Assembly (NCBI RefSeq): GCF_026240095.1
Contig: NZ_JAPIVG010000001.1
Location: 620,001-684,000 of the forward strand
Direction of reading: 5' to 3'
Source: Pedobacter sandarakinus
Lineage (GTDB): Bacteria > Bacteroidota > Bacteroidia > Sphingobacteriales > Sphingobacteriaceae
Length of the DNA stretch: 64,000 bases
Shown: positions 54,757 through 62,653 of the stretch, in pieces
Numbering within the stretch: the stretch's first letter is position 1
Layout: each line of letters starts with the position of its first letter
Made by a program: the position numbers and the translations under genes
Notes under the pieces: generated by a model
The model's database searches: none
Told to the model about the DNA's origin: nothing
Seen by the model: the letters and a program-made list of their open reading frames with translations, nothing else

Positions 54757-55225
54757 ATGATGAAAAAAATAATTTTAAGTTTGAGTTTATGCCTGTTGGC
54801 AGCATTGGGATTTTCACAGACAAGCCATAATGGCCAAAAATTTGGCGAAGATGTTAAGCCTGGTGATGTTAAACCAGTTGCAAAAAATGGAAACAGCCAT
54901 GGGCGGAAAAAAAGCCGTTGACATGAAAATTGAGGGCAAGGTTTTGGAAGTCTGTAAGAAGAAAGGTTGCTGGATGACCTTAGAAATGCCGAACGGCGAT
55001 CCATTAAGGGTAACTTTTAAAGATTATGCCTTTTTCATGCCAATGGATATTGTCGGAAAAAAAGTCGTTTTAGATGGCGTAGCCAAATCACAAACCATTT
55101 CCGCAGAAACATTGCGTCATTATGCAGAGGATGCAAAAAAACCAGCTGATGAGATAGCTAAAATAACCGATCCGAAAAAGGAGTTGGCTTTTGAGGCAAA
55201 GGGTGTTGTTATTCTTAACCCATAA
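54757..55225 (+). pseudogene. DUF4920 family exported protein, frameshifted at an A6 run
   Basis: The gene reads in two frames. From the ATG at 54757 the frame codes for a signal peptide (MMKKIILSLSLCLLAA) and the mature start NGQKFGEDVKPGDVKPVAK, then stops at about 54921. The following frame continues METAMGGKKAVD and the whole DUF4920 core, including VCKKKGCWM, RVTFKDYAFF and RHYAEDAKK, to 55225. Removing one A from the run at 54882-54887 joins them without a gap in family homology. It is thus a one-base frameshift: a mutation, a sequencing error or slippage. The intact protein would be a periplasmic protein of about 155 residues, function unknown. Confidence 0.78.
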
Positions 55226-55226
55226 A

Positions 55227-55302
55227 AAAAGCCCCTAATCTGCAATGCTATTCTCCTATAAAGTGTGTAACTTTCTGGGAGCATGGCAAAATAGGGGCTT
55301 TT
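55227..55302. terminator. Long bidirectional inverted repeat
   Basis: AAAAGCCCCTA at the start pairs with TAGGGGCTTTT at the end, with inner pairing of TGC-ATGCT and AGCAT-GCA across a loop of about 35 nt. It lies between convergent stops. Confidence 0.65.
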
Positions 55303-55319
55303 ACAAAAGTGCTATCAAA

Positions 55320-56384
55320 TTAGAGCACCCAATTCCAGCCAAAATGATCTGGGGCTAATCCATAACGAATATCGTTCAGCTTTTTAGCAATACCATTTGA
55401 GATATTTCTTCCAGATGGATCTGATAATTGATAAATTTGACCTTGGTAACCAATTTGACCAATGTGCGTAACGGTTGCCGCTGTTCCTGCTGCAAATGCT
55501 TCGGTTAAGCTACCATTTTCAATTCCATCGATTACTTCTTTTACCGAAACCCTTCTCTCTTCAACCTCAATACCGGCATCTTTAGCAAGCTTAATGATGG
55601 TATCTCGTGTTACGCCATCCAAAACTGTACTTCGTACCGATGGCGTAATTAACTTATCATTAATCACGAAAATAAGGTTGGCCGTTCCAGCTTCTTCAAT
55701 ATATTCGTGGTTCACAGCATCCGTCCAAATTAATTGATCAAAACCTTCTTTTCGAGCTTGCTCAAAAGGATATAATGAACGGGCATAATTACCAGCAGTC
55801 TTTGCAAAACCAACACCACCTTCATCGGCACGTGTGTACTCTGTTTCTATTTTTACTTTTAAGGCATTGCTATAATAAGGCCCGGTAGGCGTGGTTAGTA
55901 AGGCGAACTTATAGGTATCAGAGGCTTTTACCCCTAAATAAGGATCTGTAGCAAACATTACCGGCCGAATATAAAGGGCGTAATCATCTTGGCTAGGCAC
56001 CCATTTTTCATCGATGTTAATTAAAGCTGCCAATCCTTGCATAAAAATTTCTTCAGGAATGGTTGCCATAGACATTCTAGCTGCCGATTTGTTAAAGCGC
56101 TCAAAATTTTTGTCTGCTCTAAACACGCTTATTTTGCCATCAGGTTGGCGATAAGCTTTTAAACCTTCGAAAATTGCCTGTCCGTAGTGAAGGGCAGAAA
56201 TAGCCGGACTCATAGGAATTGGACCATATGGAAGAATTTGTAGGTTCTTCCATTCTCCACCTTCGTAATCGGCAGTGAACATATGATCGGTAAAAACCTT
56301 ACCAAATGGCAACTGCGAAAAATCTGTTACTGTCAGCCTTGTTTGATCCGCTTTAATTATTTTTATATCTAATGTTTCCGTCAT
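55320..56384 (-). CDS. ilvE: Branched-chain amino acid aminotransferase
   Basis: A 354-residue class IV PLP aminotransferase. The PLP lysine is in FAKTAGNYARS, and the family motifs IEEAGTANLIFV and TVLDGVTRDTIIKLA follow. Length and start (KIIKADQTRLTV) fit the eukaryote-like long IlvE found in Bacteroidota. It makes or breaks down leucine, isoleucine and valine. It lies 143 nt downstream of the tryptophan dioxygenase-like gene. Confidence 0.94.
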   Translation of the reverse strand: MTETLDIKIIKADQTRLTVTDFSQLPFGKVFTDHMFTADYEGGEWKNLQILPYGPIPMSPAISALHYGQAIFEGLKAYRQPDGKISVFRADKNFERFNKSAARMSMATIPEEIFMQGLAALINIDEKWVPSQDDYALYIRPVMFATDPYLGVKASDTYKFALLTTPTGPYYSNALKVKIETEYTRADEGGVGFAKTAGNYARSLYPFEQARKEGFDQLIWTDAVNHEYIEEAGTANLIFVINDKLITPSVRSTVLDGVTRDTIIKLAKDAGIEVEERRVSVKEVIDGIENGSLTEAFAAGTAATVTHIGQIGYQGQIYQLSDPSGRNISNGIAKKLNDIRYGLAPDHFGWNWVL

Positions 56385-56527
56385 TGCATTTTGATTTTTA
56401 TAAGTGATTTCCAGCTTTTCATTCGCTAAACGCTAGTCGACTTGTTTTGAAAGAAATCACTATTTATCTTTATTTATATTCGGCAAAAATACGAAAAACG
56501 GCGTTTATTTTCGTAGAATTTCGAAGA

Positions 56528-57493
56528 TTAATCTTTGGTTTGGAGTGTTTTAAGTACACTAAGCACCCATCCCTTTCCCCATTCTTCCATTTGCTCACCC
56601 GTCCATAGAAAGGGATAAAATATTCGCTTCTGAAACCTTGGTGGTAAATATTTTTGCCAGTTGGTGCCACCAGTTGCGGCAATATCCACCGGGTCTTTTT
56701 CCAGGTAACGCACTGCAGATTTATAATGCGCAAGCGGCCACTCCACATTAACATACAAATCCAGTTTCCTAAGTTCATCGGCAAGCGCTTTAACATCAGC
56801 TCCCCCATTAGCTAACTGCTGGTATAAAGCTGAGAAATTAGAAAACTTACGCTCCTTTGCCAATTGCAAAAATTGGGTAGCGTATTTCTGGATGAACTGT
56901 TTTAACGTAAGGGTTTGCTTCCCTGAAGCCAATTCTGTCGCCCCAAATTTCCAATAAATGAATTCGAATTGTTCTTCAATACTAGAAGTTTTTAGTTCAT
57001 CACGTTTGCTCTTATCAATCAGCCTGATAAAATCCGTAGCATAAATCTCAATCATTCGATATTGGCCAGACTGAAAACCACTGGCAGGAAGCAGGGACAT
57101 TCGAAATTTTAAGAACTGGTCCTTTTCCATTCCATCAACCATTACTTGAAATGAAGTAGTAAGCGCATTAAAATATGCATTTATCCTTTTCAACCGGTTA
57201 ATAAAAAATTCAACAGTAAGGTTTTCTTTCTCGGCAATTTGCTTACATTCATGCAAAGTAAGCTTAAAATAGAGTTCCGTAATCTGATGATACATGATGA
57301 AAATTTGTTCATCAGGAAAAGGTGTTTTAGGATTCTGCAGGCTCAATAATGTATCGAGGTGAATATAATCCCAATAAGTTAAGAAATCTGCATACTGCAA
57401 TCCATCAAGATATGCAGACATATCTTGCCCCATTGCTGTATATTTCTCTTGCAGCTGGCTGAGTTTTTGTAAAATTTCGGGAGTAAATTCCAT
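56528..57493 (-). CDS. Tryptophan 2,3-dioxygenase family protein
   Basis: A 321-residue helical haem dioxygenase-like protein. Family features are LTYWDYIHLDTLLSLQNPKT, FIMYHQITELYFKLTLHE, and the PASGFQSGQYRMIE stretch of the tryptophan pocket. A histidine in LAHYKSAVRYL (about 256) fits the haem ligand. It opens the indole ring to N-formylkynurenine if active. Other kynurenine-pathway genes are not in this window. It is divergent from the fluoride exporter gene. Confidence 0.85.
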   Translation of the reverse strand: MEFTPEILQKLSQLQEKYTAMGQDMSAYLDGLQYADFLTYWDYIHLDTLLSLQNPKTPFPDEQIFIMYHQITELYFKLTLHECKQIAEKENLTVEFFINRLKRINAYFNALTTSFQVMVDGMEKDQFLKFRMSLLPASGFQSGQYRMIEIYATDFIRLIDKSKRDELKTSSIEEQFEFIYWKFGATELASGKQTLTLKQFIQKYATQFLQLAKERKFSNFSALYQQLANGGADVKALADELRKLDLYVNVEWPLAHYKSAVRYLEKDPVDIAATGGTNWQKYLPPRFQKRIFYPFLWTGEQMEEWGKGWVLSVLKTLQTKD

Positions 57494-57528
57494 TTTATCT
57501 GTTTAGCTTACCAAAGGTGATAAAGATT

Positions 57529-57560
57529 TTTGGTACAAATAACTAAATTTTCTATTTTTG
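57529..57560 (+). promoter_or_regulatory. Bacteroidota-type promoter of the fluoride exporter gene
   Basis: TTTG at 57529-57532, 20 nt, then TATTTTTG at 57553-57560. The predicted transcript starts right before the riboswitch. Confidence 0.65.
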
Positions 57561-57566
57561 GCATCA

Positions 57567-57617
57567 TGGCGATGGGGTACCGCCAAAACCGCCCGGACAG
57601 GCTGATGACTCCTACGA
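57567..57617 (+). promoter_or_regulatory. Fluoride riboswitch (crcB motif)
   Basis: The leader of the CLC-F gene matches the crcB/fluoride aptamer. P1 is UGGCG with CGCCA (57567-57571 and 57581-57585). Then comes the conserved AAAACCGCC, a short P2 (GCC near 57591 with GGC near 57600), and the conserved CUGAUGACUCCUAC block. The pseudoknot pairs GGGGU (57574-57578) with ACUCC (57608-57612), with one G-U, as in known aptamers. Fluoride binding should raise expression of the exporter; the gap of 22 nt to the ATG leaves room only for control of translation or a very short switch. The gene product independently supports the call. Confidence 0.93.
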
Positions 57618-57639
57618 TTTTATTTAAAATTGAATTTCG

Positions 57640-58923
57640 ATGCCTGTTAAAATTTTAACAGAAGGTTTTCTTCTGTCTATCAAAAGCTTTTTTAAGCAAG
57701 ATTTTGCTTTAATTTTTACCGAAGTGCTTAAATGGCTGGCTATCTCCGGGTTGGTCGGTGCTACTGTTGGCTCTGCGTCTGCTCTATTTTTAGTGAGTTT
57801 AAATTGGGCAACAGAGTATCGGGAGAGCCATCGCTCAATCATTGCAATGCTTCCATTAGCGGGGCTGATGATCGGATTAGCTTATCATTACTGGGGAAAA
57901 TCTGTTGTAAAAGGCAACAACCTATTGATTGAAGAATTGCAACGGCCCAAAAATGTAATTCCGCTGGTAATGGCACCACTCATCTTCGTCGGCACGGTAA
58001 TTACTCACTTATTTGGCGGGTCTGCTGGTAGAGAGGGAACAGCGGTCCAAATAGGCGGTGCTTTTGCAGATCAGTTTACCAAAGTTTTTAAACTGAAGCC
58101 CCGCGATAGAAAAATTTTGCTCATTAGCGGAATTAGTGCAGGTTTCGCATCTGTATTTGGTACGCCTCTTGCCGGAGCCATTTTCGGACTAGAAGTGTTT
58201 GTTGTTGGAACACTCATGTACCAAGCCATTTTACCCTCCTTTGTTACCGCAATAATTGCCGACTATGTATGTAAAACCTGGGGCGTAGGCCATACACACT
58301 ACCGTATTGGTGGTGTGCCCGACTTAGATGCCATAAACCTGTTGCTGGCACTTGCGGCAGGGATTATGTTTGGATTAGCTGCAAGAACATTCTCGGGCCT
58401 TAATCACTATCTATCAGCAATATTTAGCAAAATAAAATATCCGCCACTGCGGCCAGTAGTTGGAGGAATTTTGTTGGTAGGTATTATTTACTTCTCCGGA
58501 ACAACGAGATACATCGGTTTAGGAATACCCGTTATTTCGCAATCTTTTATTGAGCAGCAAGCTTATTATGCCTTCCTGATAAAACTCTTTCTGACCGCAT
58601 TAACCTTAAGTGCAGGTTTTAAAGGTGGGGAGGTAACGCCCCTCTTTTTTATCGGGGCTACTTTAGGTAGCTTTTTAAGTGTCTACATGCCTTTACCTGT
58701 TGGGCTGCTTGCCGGAATGGGTTTTGTGGCGGTATTTTCAGGCGCAGCAAATACCCCCTTAGCCTGCATCTTTATGGGAATCGAACTTTTTGGAATAGCC
58801 CCAGGAATATACATTGCTTTAGCATGCGTAACAGCCTATCTATTCTCTGGTCATACCGGCATTTACCGTTCTCAATCCATAGGTACGCCAAAGCATCTGC
58901 TCTTCAGAAGGTATCGGGTTTGA
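57640..58923 (+). CDS. CLC-F type fluoride/proton antiporter
   Basis: A 427-residue CLC-family transporter with about ten to twelve helices. It has the features of the CLC-F branch, which expels fluoride: GNNLLI (92-97) in place of the chloride-type GSGIP motif, GREGT (130-134) with the gating glutamate E132, FGTPLAGAIFGLEV, and FKGGEVTPLFFIGA in the second half. It has no C-terminal CBS domains. The gene stands behind a fluoride riboswitch, which makes fluoride resistance the near-certain role. It works as a dimer in the inner membrane. Confidence 0.95.
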   Translation: MPVKILTEGFLLSIKSFFKQDFALIFTEVLKWLAISGLVGATVGSASALFLVSLNWATEYRESHRSIIAMLPLAGLMIGLAYHYWGKSVVKGNNLLIEELQRPKNVIPLVMAPLIFVGTVITHLFGGSAGREGTAVQIGGAFADQFTKVFKLKPRDRKILLISGISAGFASVFGTPLAGAIFGLEVFVVGTLMYQAILPSFVTAIIADYVCKTWGVGHTHYRIGGVPDLDAINLLLALAAGIMFGLAARTFSGLNHYLSAIFSKIKYPPLRPVVGGILLVGIIYFSGTTRYIGLGIPVISQSFIEQQAYYAFLIKLFLTALTLSAGFKGGEVTPLFFIGATLGSFLSVYMPLPVGLLAGMGFVAVFSGAANTPLACIFMGIELFGIAPGIYIALACVTAYLFSGHTGIYRSQSIGTPKHLLFRRYRV

Positions 58924-58997
58924 CTAACGCTGAATCTCATTATGGGTACAATCTCGAATGCTAGAAGCCGGGCATTTAAGCAAGGCAACACTTCCGT

Positions 58998-60299
58998 TTA
59001 ATAAAGCACCCTGAATTTAATCGTATGCTCAATCTTTTTGAGCGATTTAAAAAGTTGCTTATCATACTCAGCATTAATGTCGGTAATGGCATATCCTATT
59101 GCGGTATTCGTCATTAGAAACTGACTGACTATGTTGATATCATGCTTGGCGAAAACCGTATTTATTTTAGCCATGATGCCTGGGACATTTTGGTGTATAT
59201 GAATTAACCGGTGCGACTTATCAATTTTCGGCAATTGCAGATTTGGGAAGTTAATGCTCAAATAGGTAGCGCCGGTATTCATAAAATCAGCTACCCGTTT
59301 TGGTATAAAATCGGCATTTCTAGGGTTATTTTTGGGGTCGTCGAAAACTACAATACCTTGTTTCGTGCATAGATCTAAATCGAGCTTTCCTTTTGAATTA
59401 CCCAGGTAACCAATTGTTTTAAGTTTAGCTGCGCCCTTTAGCTGCTCCTTATCCATTTTTTCGCCATCTGCAAAAATGATTATTCCTACGTCTTTAACAT
59501 ATTTCTCTTCGAAAGTTGCTTTATGGCGAATGGATAAACCATCGTTTTTTAGAATTGAAATCGTAAGCGGATCAACATCGCCAATTACCAAGCAAAGAAT
59601 CCGGTTTTTTGGGTAGGATATCGCTCGCGGAAGATCATTCACGTATAAAAACTCATCAAAGCTTGGCGTAATATGATCGGCCTTAGCTACAATACTTTCC
59701 CTGGCTATGTTTTCCGTAAAGGCAAAAAACTTATTGATTAAGCCACTCTCGCGAAGTTGAAAATCGGAATAACCATCACCAATTCCAAACAGCTCACCCT
59801 CTAATTTTAGATGCTTTAACAGCTTTACCTTCCCACCTTCTTCACTTAACGGGTTTGCATGGTCGTAGTCAATTATCTTTCCATCGCCGGTAGTTACAAA
59901 GGTGTTGGCATAAATATTTTCCTTTTTGATATGATATTGGCTAACTACAGGAGTGATAAACTCTTTAAATCCGCCAGATACGATCAATACATCATCAGCA
60001 TGCTTTTTAAAGAATGCTGCATTTCTAGAGAAAGAAACAGAAACCTTTTTCTTAAGATGCTTAATAAGCTGTTTCAGATGCATCTCATTTGCCTCAAGAA
60101 GTTTAACGCGTTGTGCTAAACTTTCTGAAAAGGAAAGTTTGCCTTCCATTGCAAAATTTGTATAATCTTCAATTTTCTGGAAGATATCCTCTTTATTTGG
60201 GTGGTTCTTTAATGATATTCTGGCTAGCTCATCAAGCGCTTCAACTTGGGTAAAAGTGCTATCAAAATCGATAATGTAGTAGGCTTTTTGTTTGGGCAT
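58998..60299 (-). CDS. Phosphoserine phosphatase (HAD) fused to a SerA remnant and ACT domain
   Basis: A 433-residue chimera. Residues 1-230 are a HAD phosphoserine phosphatase with DFDST (nucleophile D11, D13), VSGG near 107-110 and GDGYSD (174-179). Residues about 232-320 resemble the outer substrate-binding lobe of phosphoglycerate dehydrogenase (NRILCLVIGDVDPL, then KLKTIGYLGNSKGKLDLD and GIVVFDDP). The NAD domain is missing and the chain resumes at the SerA C-terminal part: NFPNLQLP (350-357) and an ACT domain (about 363-433) ending KFRVLY. The serine-binding residues known from E. coli SerA are kept (H369, N371, N389). The stop of the upstream epimerase gene overlaps its start by one base. 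Confidence 0.85.
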   Translation of the reverse strand: MPKQKAYYIIDFDSTFTQVEALDELARISLKNHPNKEDIFQKIEDYTNFAMEGKLSFSESLAQRVKLLEANEMHLKQLIKHLKKKVSVSFSRNAAFFKKHADDVLIVSGGFKEFITPVVSQYHIKKENIYANTFVTTGDGKIIDYDHANPLSEEGGKVKLLKHLKLEGELFGIGDGYSDFQLRESGLINKFFAFTENIARESIVAKADHITPSFDEFLYVNDLPRAISYPKNRILCLVIGDVDPLTISILKNDGLSIRHKATFEEKYVKDVGIIIFADGEKMDKEQLKGAAKLKTIGYLGNSKGKLDLDLCTKQGIVVFDDPKNNPRNADFIPKRVADFMNTGATYLSINFPNLQLPKIDKSHRLIHIHQNVPGIMAKINTVFAKHDINIVSQFLMTNTAIGYAITDINAEYDKQLFKSLKKIEHTIKFRVLY

Positions 60300-61264
60300 T
60301 ATGTTAAATGTTGGGTTATTTCTTTTATACTTTGCGCTATCGGTTTAAATGCGATACCCGTTTGCGCAATTATTTTATCATTGCTGTAATAACTAAATGT
60401 GGTGCTGCTTTGTGCTGTTTCTTTCGTTATGGAAGGCTCACTTTGCGTAAATAATGATGCCAATTTTAAAGCACGCCAGGCAATACCCAGCATCCAGGGT
60501 TTTGCTTCCTTAACCGGGGGCGCAACGTTAAATCCCGCAGCAATCTGCTCGAACAAATCTTTATAATTTACATTTTCAGATGAGATAATAAACCGCTCTC
60601 CAGAAAACTTGGTATTCATGAGCATTACCATAGCCATAGCCACGTCTTCAACATCTACAAAGCCAGATGCACCTTGGGTGTAAAAAGGAAAACCTGTTTT
60701 TATTAACTTGAATATGGCACCACTACCTTCGAAACCTGCATTTTTACCAATGATAACCGAGGGATTAACAATCACGGCATCTAAACCCTCATTGATTCCT
60801 CTCCACACCTCCATTTCACCCTCGTATTTGGATAGTCCATAGGCGTGTGCTTTTGCATCGTATTCCCAAAAATCCTTTTCTGTGATTTCTTTCTGACCCT
60901 TTTTTGGATTGCCTAGGGCAGCAACTGAACTCACGTGTACAAGCCTACAGCTATATTCTGCGCAAAGATTTACAATATTCGAGGTACCGGAAATATTTAC
61001 ATGAAAAAGCTTTTTCTTGTGTTTAGCGCTTAGTGACACGAAAGCAGCGCAGTGATAAACCTGTGTAATCCCCTCAAAGGCATCTTCCAAGTCGCCTGGT
61101 TCATTAAGATCTGCAACTCTCCAATCAATTAATTTGTTGTTTGCGATGAGAAATGGAATGTTCGAAGTATTTCTTTTAAGTGCCCGAACAGCAAAACCCT
61201 TGTCAGTTAACTGCTTTATTAATTCAGATCCTAAAAATCCAGTTCCGCCGGTTACCAGTATCAT
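60299..61264 (-). CDS. NAD-dependent epimerase/dehydratase family protein
   Basis: A 321-residue extended short-chain dehydrogenase. The Rossmann motif is GGTGFLGS (about 6-13), and the YxxxK catalytic motif is seen as YGLSKYEGE near 145, with a serine in HVSSVAALG. It resembles dihydroflavonol-4-reductase and 3-beta-hydroxysteroid dehydrogenase-like enzymes. It is co-transcribed with the phosphatase chimera (1-nt overlap). The substrate is unknown; a sugar nucleotide or a lipid are both possible. Confidence 0.87.
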   Translation of the reverse strand: MILVTGGTGFLGSELIKQLTDKGFAVRALKRNTSNIPFLIANNKLIDWRVADLNEPGDLEDAFEGITQVYHCAAFVSLSAKHKKKLFHVNISGTSNIVNLCAEYSCRLVHVSSVAALGNPKKGQKEITEKDFWEYDAKAHAYGLSKYEGEMEVWRGINEGLDAVIVNPSVIIGKNAGFEGSGAIFKLIKTGFPFYTQGASGFVDVEDVAMAMVMLMNTKFSGERFIISSENVNYKDLFEQIAAGFNVAPPVKEAKPWMLGIAWRALKLASLFTQSEPSITKETAQSSTTFSYYSNDKIIAQTGIAFKPIAQSIKEITQHLT

Positions 61265-61335
61265 TATATTTTTTTCGAGCTATATGTGAAAATACGCATT
61301 CAAAAATAGATATTTGAGGCGAGAGTTTTAAATAT

Positions 61336-62517
61336 ATGTCGTTAACGGATTTCTTTTCGCCGGTAAACCCCGATACTTTTACACCGAAGCAAGGTTTCTT
61401 TACCAGTCAACTTGGCCTTAAAGCCCAAATCTTTACAGATGTTTTTCCTGATTTCGAAGATAACACTTACGATATAGCCATTTTTGGTGTGCTAGATGGC
61501 CGAGGGGCAGTAAATAATGAGGGCACGGCCTTGGCACCTGATTATTTTAGAGAAAAATTTTACAAGTTAAATGAAGGCGCTTTTACCAGCAGGATAGTTG
61601 ATTTGGGAAATATTAAGCATGGGGCAACTATTGGAGATACTTATATTGCTATAAAAATGGTCGTAGCCGAATTGGTAAAGAAAGATATTATCCCCATTAT
61701 AATTGGTGGTGGCCAAGATCTAACTTACGGGCAGTATTTGGGCTACGAGGCTTTAGAACAAAAAGTAGATTTGGTAATTATTGATAACCAGTTTGATATT
61801 GGAGACGATGAAAGCGTTGGCATTGAAACACGGTCTGATTGTTATTTAAACAAGATTTTCTTGCACCAACCAAACTACCTTTTCAATTACAGCAATATTG
61901 GTTACCAAACTTATTTTGTAAACCAGGAAAGTTTAAGTGTGATGGATAAACTGTATTTTGATGTACATCGATTAGGAGAATTTGCGCAAGATATAACCCT
62001 TACAGAGCCTATTATTCGCAATGCGAACATGATTAGTTTTGATATGGGCGCAATTAGGTCGGCTGATGCCGCAGCAAATGCCAATGGTACACCAAACGGG
62101 TTCGACGGTGAAGAAGCCTGCAGAATTGCCCGCTATGCTGGTATGAACGATAAACTAACCTCTATCGGTTTTTACGAATTTAACCCCGCTTACGATAATA
62201 ATGGCCAGACCGCATTTTTACTTGCGCAAATGATTTGGTACTTCGTTGATGGATTTTACGCCCGTAAAAAAGATTTCCCACTGACACCAAAATCTCAGTT
62301 TATGATTTACAGAACCAGCCTAAAAGATGGATCTGGAGAGATGATGTTCGTGAAAAGCAAAAAATCCGATCGATGGTGGATGCAGGTGCCCTATCCATCT
62401 GGCCAATCTAAAAACGAAAGGTATCATCTGGTGCCATGCCGATACGATGACTACCAAACAGCAGTTAATGGCGAAATGCCAGATCTTTGGTGGCGTACTT
62501 ATCAAAAGCTATCATAA
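61336..62517 (+). CDS. Arginase-fold (formimidoylglutamase-like) protein with degraded metal site
   Basis: A 393-residue protein of the ureohydrolase fold, in the branch often named formimidoylglutamase in Bacteroidota. The six Mn ligands of arginase are only half kept: GGDHS is GGGQD (Q127 for His), DAHxD is DNQFD (D150 and D154 kept, Q152 for His), and the SxDxD motif is SFDMG (D236 kept, G238 for Asp). It also has a long N-terminal extension and a C-terminal tail unlike arginases. A two-metal hydrolase is therefore doubtful. No histidine-degradation genes are adjacent. It could be a non-catalytic scaffold or bind one metal. Confidence 0.78.
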   Translation: MSLTDFFSPVNPDTFTPKQGFFTSQLGLKAQIFTDVFPDFEDNTYDIAIFGVLDGRGAVNNEGTALAPDYFREKFYKLNEGAFTSRIVDLGNIKHGATIGDTYIAIKMVVAELVKKDIIPIIIGGGQDLTYGQYLGYEALEQKVDLVIIDNQFDIGDDESVGIETRSDCYLNKIFLHQPNYLFNYSNIGYQTYFVNQESLSVMDKLYFDVHRLGEFAQDITLTEPIIRNANMISFDMGAIRSADAAANANGTPNGFDGEEACRIARYAGMNDKLTSIGFYEFNPAYDNNGQTAFLLAQMIWYFVDGFYARKKDFPLTPKSQFMIYRTSLKDGSGEMMFVKSKKSDRWWMQVPYPSGQSKNERYHLVPCRYDDYQTAVNGEMPDLWWRTYQKLS

Positions 62518-62555
62518 TTTTACACAGCAGTTTACGTTTTAGAAATTCTATTAAT

Positions 62556-62563
62556 TACCTTTG
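62556..62563 (+). promoter_or_regulatory. Candidate -7 element for the thioredoxin-like gene
   Basis: TACCTTTG fits TAnnTTTG, 90 nt before the ATG at 62654. The -33 element is weak. Confidence 0.35.
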
Positions 62564-62653
62564 AAAATATCACAATTAACCAAAAATGGTTTAACCGAAT
62601 TTGTAAGGAATGAACCAAAATCTCGACTAAATTTATTATAAAACATTAAATCG

